A stretch of DNA of 64,000 nucleotides. Origin: Bacillota bacterium. Lineage in GTDB: Bacteria; Bacillota; UBA4882; UBA8346. The stretch lies in assembly GCA_023436305.1 (NCBI GenBank), contig JAEZJQ010000021.1, positions 1-64,000 on the forward strand, given 5' to 3'. Of this stretch, positions 25,606 through 34,551 are shown piece after piece. Each line of letters starts with the position of its first letter. Position 1 is the first letter of the stretch. The notes beneath the pieces are model-generated. The model ran no database searches. It was not told the origin of the DNA and saw only the letters and a program-made list of their open reading frames with translations. A program made the position numbers and the translations under genes.

Positions 25606-26369
25606 TGAAATCCTTTCTGGGGTTCACCCAATAAATTGATCCGGTGCGCCAAGATACCAGCCCCAAATCCATTATCGATATTCACGACGCCAACTCCCCC
25701 AGCACACGAATTTAACATGCTTAACATGGGGGTAAGACCTTTTAAATTAGAACCATACCCGATACTGGTGGGCACCGCAATTATCGGTTTGGCAAACAGC
25801 CCACCGATTACACTGGCCAATGCGCCTTCCATACCGGCGACCACAATGAGTACCCGGCACTCATCCAGCACTGTTTTTTTATCCAGTAATCGATGAATGC
25901 CGGCAACCCCCACATCATAGATGCGGACCACCCGACTGCCTAAAATCTCCGCGGTTACACCTGCCTCTTCAGCAACTCGGAGATCAGCCGTACCCGCAGA
26001 AACCACTCCAATGGTTCCTTTTGTTTGACTTTTTTCCCGCCATACCGCCACGATTTTAGCTGCTTCAAAATAAATGGCATCGTTCACTACAGTTTTAATG
26101 TGATTATAAATACGGTGATTTGCTCGGGTGGCCATCACATTCCGAGATTTTTCGGCTAACATCCGGAATATGTCCGTGATTTGAGAAGTTGTCTTCCCCG
26201 GACAATACACTACTTCGGCATTACCCGTCCGCAGATTGCGATGAAAATCCACCTTGGCGTATCCTAAATCATGATATGGAAACCCCTCAAGTTCCACAAG
26301 TGCCTCTTGGGGTGAAAGTTCATGTTGGGCTATCTTATTTAAAAGGTTAATAATAAATTCTTTATCCAC
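25602..26369 (-). CDS. larB: Nickel-pincer cofactor biosynthesis protein LarB
   Basis: A 255-aa carboxylase/hydrolase that carboxylates the pyridinium ring of nicotinic acid adenine dinucleotide and hydrolyses it, the first pincer-cofactor step. It has the AIR-carboxylase-like (PurE-like) C-terminal domain: IGVVSAGTADLRVAEEA, VVAGMEGALASVIGGL, IAVPTSIGYG and VNIDNGFGAGILA. It begins MDKEFIINLLNKIA. Overlaps larC, so a two-gene operon. Confidence 0.94.
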   Translation of the reverse strand: MDKEFIINLLNKIAQHELSPQEALVELEGFPYHDLGYAKVDFHRNLRTGNAEVVYCPGKTTSQITDIFRMLAEKSRNVMATRANHRIYNHIKTVVNDAIYFEAAKIVAVWREKSQTKGTIGVVSAGTADLRVAEEAGVTAEILGSRVVRIYDVGVAGIHRLLDKKTVLDECRVLIVVAGMEGALASVIGGLFAKPIIAVPTSIGYGSNLKGLTPMLSMLNSCAGGVGVVNIDNGFGAGILAHRINLLGEPQKGFQ

Positions 26370-26514
26370 AGTTCCTCCATTTTAAGTTATTCCTTCTTAT
26401 ATCACACTTCTAACACAGACCCGAATCCGTGATTTTGCATTTTTTCAAACTTCATTTGAGGCGTTTAAAAAATCCGATTGAAGATAAGGTGCGATTTTTA
26501 AATAACTTGCAATA

Positions 26515-26902
26515 TTATACAATAAGTATCAACTTATCCAGAAGAGCATTACCTATTTAAAGGAGATCACAGATGTGCTTCCGCCATTGTTCGCAGACCA
26601 TAACAAATCACCGTCTTAAGGTTTCACTGGATGGCATGTCGCTAATACCTAAAGCTTTTACAATAGAATTCCGGGTCTGAGTCCATTTCGCGAATACAGT
26701 CAAAGTCGCCTTTTACCTTGGCACAGCAAACTGATATAACCAAAGGCCACGTCGCTGTTTTCTATATAAGGAAGCGCATTATTCCTCAGTTGAATTCTGT
26801 TTAAACGTTTTGCCAATTCGGTTCGACTTAGTAAAGTCCGGAGATGGATAATCCCGACGCTGTGATCAATCGTTCATTCGTTATCCGTACCCCATCAAAC
26901 AT
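26515..26902 (-). pseudogene. Decayed IS1380-like transposase fragment
   Basis: Minus-strand translation in shifting frames gives an IS1380-type N-terminus: ERLITASGLSISGL, then LSRTELAKRLNRIQLRNNAL, FGYISLLCQGK, DFDCIREMDSDPEFYC, KALGISDMPSSETLRR and FVMVCEQWRKHICDLL. At least three frameshifts and stops separate these blocks and the long catalytic C-terminal part is missing. The family call rests on the block order and the PSSETLRR-like motif, from memory of the family. Confidence 0.6.
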
Positions 26903-27212
26903 TTTCTTGAACCTCGCAGGTGATTATTATACCTTTGATTATTCAAAATTAGATGGCACTTTTCCGGTTTTTGAGCTTCTATTTCACTGATTCAAGATAG
27001 AATAACCGTTCAAAATAAGTAACCAATGCCTATAGATCCATTCCTAGTTTAATACAGAACCAATGATGGGCACATTTTGAATCTCTTAAGCGCTGAAAAA
27101 TCAAAACGACCTCAGCTCGATTTTGGGTAATAATTCTATCAGATTATCCACATCTATAGTCAATAACTCTCCAGATACCTCAATTCAGCAATTAAATCTT
27201 TTGAAGATTAAC

Positions 27213-27287
27213 TAACACGACATGATTGGTATCACAACCACCCATGAATCGGCTTTGGAAAAGCCGTATGAACCTATTTTCGTGTTA
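27213..27287. repeat. 75-bp palindromic repeat, copy A
   Basis: Bounded by TAACACGA and its complement TCGTGTTA. An inner hairpin lies around CGGCTT...AAGCCG. Same length and ends as copies B and C; copies A and B differ at only a few positions. Confidence 0.85.
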
Positions 27288-27540
27288 ACCACCCATGCCT
27301 ATAGGGCACAACCAGGAATGAAATAATTTTAGATGAGATTATCAGGGTTAAAATTCACCGGTTTTGATCTCTTTGCTCTTTAAAAGAGAAACCACAATCC
27401 TTCGTAGCCTAAAAGAATCTTTGCCGGTGGACTGGGGTGATAATTGGATTTAATGTTTTTTGACCTCGGAGGATTCGTGTTTGAAGAACACGCTGGTTTT
27501 CCTTATAAAGGGCAAAAAAATCTGAATTCTATTTTCGTAT

Positions 27541-27615
27541 TAACACGACATGATTGGTATCACAACCGCCCACGAATCAGCTTTGAAAAAGCCGCATGAA
27601 CCTATTTTCGTGTTA
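27541..27615. repeat. 75-bp palindromic repeat, copy B
   Basis: Direct copy of A, 253 bp downstream, exactly 75 bp with TAACACGA/TCGTGTTA ends. The sequence just before it (ctattttcgtattaa) looks like a degenerate right end of another copy. Confidence 0.85.
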
Positions 27616-27763
27616 AGGATTTTAAAAAAGAGATTCACAAGCCATCCCAAGAGGATTAATTGAATTTCATTAACCGTCAATATTTACAAACAAAAACACT
27701 CCCCTAATTCTTATAAGTTCCTACCTTGCGATATGAAGCCGTAATCTCCGGATAGTACAAATT

Positions 27764-27779
27764 TGTTTCACGTGAAACA
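27764..27779. promoter_or_regulatory. parS centromere site
   Basis: TGTTTCACGTGAAACA, a perfect 16-bp palindrome identical to the consensus ParB binding site, about 70 bp downstream of the parB stop. Confidence 0.97.
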
Positions 27780-27801
27780 TCGTTATTTTAAAATAAAAAC
27801 G

Positions 27802-27838
27802 TTAAAACCGCTTCATCGAATCAATGATGCGGCTTTTA
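27802..27838 (-). terminator. Terminator of parAB
   Basis: Minus strand AAAAGCCGCATCA...TGAAGCGGTTTT, an imperfect stem of about 12 bp running into TTTTAACG, 13 nt after the parB stop. Confidence 0.7.
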
Positions 27839-27850
27839 TTGTAACTAATC

Positions 27851-28720
27851 CTAACAATTGCTTAATTTTTCACAGATTCGTTCAAAATCTTCCCCAGAAT
27901 AATAATCAATCTCGATTTTACCACCAATTCCAATAGACTTAATAATTACCTTGGTACCCAAAACTTGTTGTAATTGATCTTCGATATCTGTTATATTTGG
28001 ATCTCTTGTAAATCCTTTTTTGGTAATAGCTTTTTTTGTTTCACGTGAAACAATTGGGACATCATTAAGTTTGTGAATTAGTTCTTCAGTGGCGCGGACT
28101 GATAATTCTTGCTCTTGAATTTGCTTCCACGCCTGTTTTTGTTCCTCGGATGTTCGTAAGCTAAGTAAAGCCCGGGCATGACCCATGGTTAAAGTTCCAT
28201 TGGCTAATTCATTTTGGACTTCTTGTGGGAGATTCAATAGTCGTAAGGTATTGGCAATAGCAGGCCGGCTCTTTCCTACTTTTTTGGCTACATCTTCTTG
28301 AGTGACATGAAATTCATCGATTAAACGCTGATATGCAATAGCTTCTTCGATGGGATTTAAATCTTCCCGTTGCAGGTTCTCTACCAAAGCGATTTCCATC
28401 ATCGATTGTTCGGATAATTCCCGAATAACAATGGGTACTGTAGGGAGTCCGACCAATTTGGCAGCCCGCAATCTGCGTTCGCCGGCGATTAATTGGTATT
28501 TCCCTTGGAGTTCCCGGACTAATAACGGTTGAATGATACCGTGAGTTTTAATGGAGTCCGCTAATTCCGCTAGTTTTTCATCAGAAAACTCTTTGCGGGG
28601 TTGATAAGGATTGGGCTCAATTAATTCAATGGCGACCTCGGCTTGGGGATCCAAATCACCTTCTTCGAGTTCGGGAATTAATGCGCCAAGCCCTTTTCCA
28701 AGGCCCCGATTTTTACTCAT
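27851..28720 (-). CDS. parB: Chromosome partitioning protein ParB (Spo0J)
   Basis: A CTP-dependent clamp that loads at parS and spreads to organise the origin. The 289-aa protein has the N-terminal ParA-stimulating GLGKGLGALIP, the ParB CTPase motifs PNPYQPRKEF, LVRELQGKYQLIAGERRLRAAKL and ENLQREDLNPIEEA, a helix-turn-helix (TQEDVAKKVGKSRPAIANTLRLL) and a C-terminal dimer domain. The ATG at 28720 overlaps the parA stop. Its own coding sequence contains a perfect parS (28037-28052), as in B. subtilis spo0J. Confidence 0.97.
   Translation of the reverse strand: MSKNRGLGKGLGALIPELEEGDLDPQAEVAIELIEPNPYQPRKEFSDEKLAELADSIKTHGIIQPLLVRELQGKYQLIAGERRLRAAKLVGLPTVPIVIRELSEQSMMEIALVENLQREDLNPIEEAIAYQRLIDEFHVTQEDVAKKVGKSRPAIANTLRLLNLPQEVQNELANGTLTMGHARALLSLRTSEEQKQAWKQIQEQELSVRATEELIHKLNDVPIVSRETKKAITKKGFTRDPNITDIEDQLQQVLGTKVIIKSIGIGGKIEIDYYSGEDFERICEKLSNC
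28037..28052. promoter_or_regulatory. parS site inside parB
   Basis: A second perfect TGTTTCACGTGAAACA, within the parB reading frame. Confidence 0.97.
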
Positions 28721-29474
28721 CAGCAATCACTTCCTTTGCAAATTCAATATAAGCCTCTGCCCCTTTTGATTTTTCATCATAAAGCGTAATCGGTAACCCA
28801 AAGCTGGGAGCTACGCTCAAGCTAACATTCCGGGGAATAATCGTTTTATATACTTGGTCTGGAAAATAGTGTTTAACATCTTCGGCAACCTGTGAAGATA
28901 AGATGGTCCGGTTATCATACATGGTCAAAACCACGCCCTCGATCTTTAAATCAGGGTTGGAGTACTTTTGAACCAATTGAATGGTCTTAATCAACTGACT
29001 TAATCCTTCTAAAGCATAATATTCGCATTGAACGGGAACAATAATGGAATCTGCAGCCGCTAAAGCATTAATTGTCAGATTACCCAACGAAGGAGGGCAA
29101 TCAATAAGTATATAATCGTAATTATTTCTGGCTGGTTCCAGGGCTCGCTTCAAACGTTGGTCACGAGCCATCATTCCTACTAATTCTGATTCGGCTCCCG
29201 CCAGTCTTATGGTTGCCGGAACAATCCACAGGTTTTCTACTTGTGTAGGTATGATTACTTGATCAGTTGGAGTTTCATTGATCAGTACATCATATACACA
29301 GCGTTTGATATCATTTTTCTTTAACCCGATTCCACTTGTGGAATTCCCCTGGGGATCATGGTCCACAATCAATACCTTACGATTGTTTTGAGCCAAACAA
29401 GTTCCTAAATTAACAGTGGTTGTTGTTTTTCCAACCCCACCCTTTTGGTTAGCAATCGCGATCACTTTATTCAT
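28713..29474 (-). CDS. parA: Chromosome partitioning ATPase ParA (Soj)
   Basis: A 253-aa ATPase that segregates origins with ParB and, in Bacillus, also regulates DnaA. It starts MNKVIAIANQKGGVGKTTTTVNLG with a deviant Walker A (KGGVGKTT), then VDHDPQGNSTSG, YDYILIDCPPSLG (Walker B) and VPVQCEYYALEG. The ATG at 29474 follows GGAGGATC and matches Soj length. The frame remains open for 46 more codons to a TTG at 29612 that also follows a purine-rich site, so a longer 299-aa form is possible. A noc gene, often next to it, is absent. Confidence 0.97.
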   Translation of the reverse strand: MNKVIAIANQKGGVGKTTTTVNLGTCLAQNNRKVLIVDHDPQGNSTSGIGLKKNDIKRCVYDVLINETPTDQVIIPTQVENLWIVPATIRLAGAESELVGMMARDQRLKRALEPARNNYDYILIDCPPSLGNLTINALAAADSIIVPVQCEYYALEGLSQLIKTIQLVQKYSNPDLKIEGVVLTMYDNRTILSSQVAEDVKHYFPDQVYKTIIPRNVSLSVAPSFGLPITLYDEKSKGAEAYIEFAKEVIADE

Positions 29475-29913
29475 TTTTAAATGATCCTCCCTCCTGCCTA
29501 TTTTCATCTTTTGGGTCAATTCATGCCCCCGGAGGAGCTCGACTTCCATGCCTAACAATTCTTGTGTCCTTTTACTTAACGCCTCTAAAACAGCTTTCGC
29601 TGAGCGTTTCAATTTTTAAATCCCCCTTTCCTCCTCCAGGTTTTATTACTCCGGCTTATTAGTACTCTTTCGAGATTAGCCTTAAACTTCCTGCTGAATT
29701 GTTTAACTTTCTATTGGTTCTTTGATGCTTTCGAAAATATTTTCAATTCATAAGAAGTAATATCATCAATAGTAATATCTTTCCAATATTGATGATGAAA
29801 TTTTTTTAGGCTTTCCTCTCAGAGATAATGGGAGATTAAGTTGATTTTTATATCAATTATACTATAATTTATAAACTTAATATTTTTTAGTTCGAAGGAT
29901 AAATCCGTATTCT
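29475..29913. other. parA-rsmG intergenic region
   Basis: The parA-proximal 138 nt are an in-frame upstream extension of parA (residues such as KAVLEALSKRTQELLGMEVE). The remaining 300 nt contain no gene, only AT-rich sequence with an inverted repeat tcatcaata/tattgatga near 29762-29793. Confidence 0.6.
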
Positions 29914-30636
29914 TTATAATGGTTTTTTTTGAGGAATACCGGTACGACGTGGAAATTCTGCAGAAGTTGATTGAACTTTATTGATAATAATAAATGAACG
30001 AGCTCCGTAATTCAGGGGAAGATCGGTTTCAAGGCATTCAACAATTTTTCCACCAAGAGCTTCAATTGACTTTTCCCCGGATATTAATTCTTCCTGGTAA
30101 TCTTTTCCTTTATAAAGACAGACCTGGCCCGTTAAAGGTCGGGCAAAAGGAATAGTTAATTCCGCCAGAACATTTACCGCAGCCACCGCCCTGGCTAAGA
30201 CTAAATCGTATTGTTCCCGGTGAGCGGTTTGTTTCCCCAATTCCTCAGCTCGTCCCCATAATGGTTGTAAATTTTTCATGTCCAAAACTTGTGATGCCAA
30301 TTGCTGAAAGTTAACTTTTTTCTGGGTAGCTTCCAAAGTAACCACGATCTTTTCCGGATCGGTAAGCGCCAGAGGAATCGCCGGAATCCCCGCGCCACTA
30401 CCAATATCGATGATTCTAGAAGCATTTCTCCACAATGGCAGTTTGGTAATGAGCAAAGCATCCAATATATGCTTGTGAAGGGCTTCTTCATAATCGGTGA
30501 TTGAGGTAAGATTGACCGTTTGATTCGCTTCCAGCAATAATTCAATATAAGAGCAGCATTTATGGAAAGCGGTTTCGGAAATATTGATCCCATATGCAGT
30601 TAATGTTGCCCATAAATCGGTTGCGATTTGTTCCAT
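29914..30636 (-). CDS. rsmG: 16S rRNA (guanine-527-N7)-methyltransferase RsmG (GidB)
   Basis: A SAM-dependent methyltransferase modifying G527 of 16S rRNA. 240 aa with HILDALLITKLPL, the SAM motif IIDIGSGAGIPAIPLAL, VVTLEATQKKVNFQ and LVLARAVAAVNVLAEL, all typical of GidB. Begins 18 nt after mnmG in the standard mnmE-mnmG-rsmG order, with the last residues a short basic tail. Confidence 0.96.
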   Translation of the reverse strand: MEQIATDLWATLTAYGINISETAFHKCCSYIELLLEANQTVNLTSITDYEEALHKHILDALLITKLPLWRNASRIIDIGSGAGIPAIPLALTDPEKIVVTLEATQKKVNFQQLASQVLDMKNLQPLWGRAEELGKQTAHREQYDLVLARAVAAVNVLAELTIPFARPLTGQVCLYKGKDYQEELISGEKSIEALGGKIVECLETDLPLNYGARSFIIINKVQSTSAEFPRRTGIPQKKPL

Positions 30637-30653
30637 AACTTTTCCTTTAATGG

Positions 30654-32525
30654 TTAGTGTTTTGCGGTGTGTTGATGCTCAATATATAATAAAAGAGCAG
30701 TCAAATCGGCCGGGTTAATGCCGCTGATCCGGGAAGCCTGCCCTAACGTTCTCGGTTGAAATTTAATGAATTTTTCGCGAGCTTCCCGAGCCAGGTTGGT
30801 GATTTCTTGATAATTAATTCCGGTGGGGATCTTCTTATTTTCTAAACTGATTAGCTTTTGGGCTTGCTCGCGTTCTTTCGCCAAATAACCTTCATACTTT
30901 AAGCGGATTGCCACTTCTTCCGCTTCCGGGAGGTTGAAATTCAGATCCGGAGTAATTACCCGGATTAATTCCAGATTTACATCCGGTCGTTTTAAAAGTT
31001 CCGCTAAACTAAACTTATTTCGGGGCACGGCAATTTGGGCCTCGGTGAAAATTTGCCGGACCCGGGCATCAGGGTTCAAAATCACCTTTTCAAAGGTTTG
31101 GGATAATTCATAAATGGATTTGGATTTGGCTTCGAATACTGCTTGCTGTTCTGGAGTAACTAATCCGATGCTGATACCGTATGGGGTTAACCGTTCATCG
31201 GCATTATCAGCCCGTAGGGTGAGCCGGTATTCGGATCGCGAAGTTAAAACCCGATACGGTTCATCGCTTTCCTTGGTTACCAAATCATCAATTAAAACCC
31301 CGATGTAGCCTTCGGAACGTTTTAAAACCAAAGGTTCCCGTCCTTGTATCTGTAAAGCGGCATTTATGCCCGCCATTAGACCTTGGGCGGCGGCTTCTTC
31401 ATACCCGGAACTACCGTTGATTTGCCCTGCGGAAAACAAACCGGGAAATCGCTTTATTTCCAATGACGGATTCAATTCCGAACCCGGAATGGCATCATAT
31501 TCGATAGCGTATCCTGGTCTTACAATCTCTACCTTTTCTAATCCGGGAATGGTTTTTAAAAACAACTCTTGTACATATTCGGGCAGACTGGTGGACAGTC
31601 CGGCCAAATACATTTCTTCACTATCAGCCCCCTCCGGTTCAATAAAAACTTGATGCCGTTCTTTTTCGGGAAATTGAATCAATTTACTTTCAATGGAAGG
31701 ACAATAACGGGGCCCCACCCCGGTAATATCTCCGGTATAAAGCGGGGCTTCATGCATGTGTTCGCGAATAATCCGGTGTGTCTCTTCTTGAGTATACGTC
31801 AGCCAGCATAAATGTTCCGGTTTTACTTGCCAGTCTTCCCAAAATGAAAAACCATGCTTGGTAAAACCGCCCGGTTGGGGAATCATTTTTTGAAAATCCA
31901 GAGAACGGCGGCGTACCCTGGCTGGAGTTCCGGTTTTATAGCGCCTCAGCGGTAGTTCAATTTTTCTTAAATCATCGGCCAAAAGTTCCGCCGCCAGTTG
32001 GCCCATGGGCCCCGACGCATAATTTAAACTCCCGATGAATATCCGGCCTCGTAAAAAAGTACCGGTACACAATATTACCGCTTTCGCATGGTAAATAAGC
32101 CCAGTACGAACTCTGACACCAGTAACTCGCTGCTGTTCATCAAATAAGATTTCAACAACCTCTGCCTGGCGGATATGCAAATTGGCTTGCGCTTCTAAAA
32201 TTTCAATCATCGCCCGCTGATATACTTGCTTATCGGCCTGAGCTCGCAGAGCCCATACCGCTGGCCCTTTTTGCGTATTGAGTAACCGCATTTGAAGATA
32301 GGTACGGTCGATAACTCGGCCCATAATACCGCCCAGAGCATCGATCTCCCTCACCAAATGTCCTTTGGCCGGACCTCCAATCGAAGGATTGCAAGGCATG
32401 AAGGCGATGTTGTTATAGTTCAATGTAAACAATAAGGTGCGGCAACCCATTTTGGTCCCCGCCAACGCCGCTTCACACCCGGCATGTCCCGCTCCGACCA
32501 CGATTAAATCATATTCTCTCTCCAT
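30654..32525 (-). CDS. mnmG: tRNA uridine-5-carboxymethylaminomethyl modification enzyme MnmG, canonical copy
   Basis: With MnmE it installs cmnm5 on the wobble uridine of certain tRNAs, using FAD, NADH and methylene-THF. The 623-aa protein shows FAD motif VVGAGHAGCEAAL, the first catalytic Cys in FMPCNPSIGGPAKGHLVREIDALGG, the second in GVGPRYCPSIESKL, then GQINGSSGYEEAAAQGL and the C-terminal TLGQASRISGINPADL that contacts MnmE and tRNA. All diagnostic residues match the family, unlike the neighbouring paralogue. Third in the mnmE-mnmG2-mnmG-rsmG run. Confidence 0.96.
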   Translation of the reverse strand: MEREYDLIVVGAGHAGCEAALAGTKMGCRTLLFTLNYNNIAFMPCNPSIGGPAKGHLVREIDALGGIMGRVIDRTYLQMRLLNTQKGPAVWALRAQADKQVYQRAMIEILEAQANLHIRQAEVVEILFDEQQRVTGVRVRTGLIYHAKAVILCTGTFLRGRIFIGSLNYASGPMGQLAAELLADDLRKIELPLRRYKTGTPARVRRRSLDFQKMIPQPGGFTKHGFSFWEDWQVKPEHLCWLTYTQEETHRIIREHMHEAPLYTGDITGVGPRYCPSIESKLIQFPEKERHQVFIEPEGADSEEMYLAGLSTSLPEYVQELFLKTIPGLEKVEIVRPGYAIEYDAIPGSELNPSLEIKRFPGLFSAGQINGSSGYEEAAAQGLMAGINAALQIQGREPLVLKRSEGYIGVLIDDLVTKESDEPYRVLTSRSEYRLTLRADNADERLTPYGISIGLVTPEQQAVFEAKSKSIYELSQTFEKVILNPDARVRQIFTEAQIAVPRNKFSLAELLKRPDVNLELIRVITPDLNFNLPEAEEVAIRLKYEGYLAKEREQAQKLISLENKKIPTGINYQEITNLAREAREKFIKFQPRTLGQASRISGINPADLTALLLYIEHQHTAKH

Positions 32526-32619
32526 AATCCCTTTGGGATCTCCTTTAGAAATTTGAATATAGAAATTAGAAGGATGGACAGTAAAAAAGTATTTAATTTC
32601 ACACTACACTCCTAATTCT

Positions 32620-34476
32620 TCAACTCGCTTCCCGGCGTTTAAAATACAATACCAGCACCATACGATCCGCATCTGGTAAATTGGGTACCCGTAACGCCTG
32701 TCCCAGCGTTATGGGAATAACCGTTTCCAAGGCGCGACGGGCAGTTTCGCTAAGTTTAGGAATGGAGGACCAAGAAAAATCTTCCGGTAACCGGTAAGCT
32801 TCCAATTCCCGAATCTCGTTGATTTGATTTTCCTGCCGGGCTAAGTAACCAGCCAATTTCACCTGATTCCATACATATTCCCGGACAGGTTGCGGATAAT
32901 GTTTCAACTCGGGAAAAGCCATTATTGCTTTAGAATCGGTAAGTTCGGGACGCGATAACAATTCTTTTAAACGGAAACCGCGTGTCGGCGCGGGAATATT
33001 GAGTTTTGCCCAGATATCGGATTCTGGCTTAATTTTCATTTGTTGAATAAGAGTTTCCAGTTCCCGGGTCAAATCCAATAATTTATTCCGCCGCCACCGG
33101 TTTTCTTCCGGTATTATACCCAGTTTTAAACCCTGCTCCCCCAAACGGGCCAGGGAATTATCCAATCGTAAGAATAACCTGAACTCCGCCAGTGAAGTCA
33201 TCATCCGATACGGTTCATCCGTACCCTGAGTAACCAGATCATCAATTAATACCCCTATATAGGAAGTAGTGCGATCCGGAATATAAAGCTGTCCGCCTTT
33301 AACCTTCCGCACGGCATTGATTCCGGCAATCAGCCCTTGGACTGCTGCTTCTTCATAGCCTGAGGTGCCGTTAATCTGGCCTGCCGTGAACAGATTCTGG
33401 AATTGTTTCGATTCCAGGGAAGCCTTAAACTGAAACGAATCCAAACAGTCGTATTCCACGGCGTATCCCGGCCGGATTACTTCCACTGCTTCCAACCCAG
33501 GAACCGTCCGCAAGATTTCCTCTTGAACCGATTCCGGCATGGCTGTGGTCATCCCCAGTAAATATACTTCCTCCGTAAAATCACCTTCCGGTTCCAAAAA
33601 GATCAAGTGGTCGGTTTTTTCTGGAAAATTAATCACCTTCCGGTCAATGGATGGGCAAAAGTGTGGCCCTTTAGTATTAATGGCACCGGACCGAATCGGC
33701 GAAACATGAATATTTTTCATAATTACCCGTATGGTTTCTTCGGTAGTCGTCGTAACCCAACACGGTTTTTGGACACGTTTTTTGGGCAACCCATCCCAGG
33801 AAAAGCCCCATTCTGGTTCTTGCAAGGGTTGAGGTTTTATCTTTGTAAAATCGATGGACTGATAATGAATCCGGGGCGGGGTTGCTGTCTGAAAACGACG
33901 CAGTTTTAATCCAAGTTGTTTTAAGCTTTGGCTTAACTCAATAGCGGCAGGTTCCCCCTGGCGTCCTCCTGGAAATATAATGTTTCCCATGACGATCCGG
34001 CCGTCCAAAAAAGTGCCGGTGGCTAAAATTACCGCTTGGGAATTATAAATTCGACCTGATTTGAGTTTTACGCCGGTGACCCTGTCCTTTTCGGCTAGTA
34101 TATCGGTCACCAATCCTTGCTTTACGGATAAATTGGGTTGGCGCTCTAGCCGTAACGTCATTTCCGCTTGATATAATTTTTTGTCAGCCTGAGCTCTGAG
34201 CGCTAAAACTGCAGGCCCCCGGCTCTCATTAAGCCGTCGGATATTTAAATAGGTTTGGTCGATAACTTTCCCCATTTCACCACCTAAAGCATCCAATTCC
34301 CGGACCAGGTGGCTTTTGGCCGCCGGACCGCCAATGGCCGGGTTACAGGACATAGCAGCGATAGTATCAGGATTGATGGTAATTATTAAAGTTTTGGCGC
34401 CAAGCCGGGCGGCGGCCAACGCCGCCTCACAACCGGCATGACCCGCCCCAACCACAATTATGTCATAAATGGTCAT
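32620..34476 (-). CDS. Second, diverged MnmG paralogue
   Basis: A 618-aa MnmG-family flavoprotein immediately upstream of the canonical mnmG. FAD motif VVGAGHAGCEAALAAARLG and both Cys are present (AMSCNPAIGG and GPHFCPSIDRKV). The near-invariant GGPAKGHLVRE is GGPAAKSHLVRE here, with one extra residue and Gly to Ser; GVGPRYCPSI is NTKGPHFCPSI, and GTPARV is ATPPRI. The C-terminal domain (TLGQALRVPNLPDADRM) is retained but diverged. No frameshift or stop, so it is likely functional. It may form an alternative MnmE-MnmG complex or act on a different substrate; neither can be decided from sequence. Confidence 0.9.
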   Translation of the reverse strand: MTIYDIIVVGAGHAGCEAALAAARLGAKTLIITINPDTIAAMSCNPAIGGPAAKSHLVRELDALGGEMGKVIDQTYLNIRRLNESRGPAVLALRAQADKKLYQAEMTLRLERQPNLSVKQGLVTDILAEKDRVTGVKLKSGRIYNSQAVILATGTFLDGRIVMGNIIFPGGRQGEPAAIELSQSLKQLGLKLRRFQTATPPRIHYQSIDFTKIKPQPLQEPEWGFSWDGLPKKRVQKPCWVTTTTEETIRVIMKNIHVSPIRSGAINTKGPHFCPSIDRKVINFPEKTDHLIFLEPEGDFTEEVYLLGMTTAMPESVQEEILRTVPGLEAVEVIRPGYAVEYDCLDSFQFKASLESKQFQNLFTAGQINGTSGYEEAAVQGLIAGINAVRKVKGGQLYIPDRTTSYIGVLIDDLVTQGTDEPYRMMTSLAEFRLFLRLDNSLARLGEQGLKLGIIPEENRWRRNKLLDLTRELETLIQQMKIKPESDIWAKLNIPAPTRGFRLKELLSRPELTDSKAIMAFPELKHYPQPVREYVWNQVKLAGYLARQENQINEIRELEAYRLPEDFSWSSIPKLSETARRALETVIPITLGQALRVPNLPDADRMVLVLYFKRREAS

Positions 34477-34551
34477 TTATTAATAAATTTATCCCTTTCA
34501 TTTTTTATTATTCTTAAACCACCGGCTGAAACCGGGGAGTACCGTCGTTAT

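Larger units (their letters stand above)
26370..27850. other. Gene-free region upstream of parB terminator
   Basis: About 1.5 kb without an intact gene. It contains a decayed transposase (26515-26902), two 75-bp palindromic repeats (27213-27287, 27541-27615), an isolated TTATCCACA (27144-27152) and a parS site (27764-27779). The rest shows no frame I recognise. Confidence 0.7.

Noticed and set aside
26573..26680. 35-codon ORF with AAGGAG upstream on the plus strand
   Set aside because: It is antisense to blocks of a decayed transposase, contains no recognisable motif and has no promoter; likely chance.
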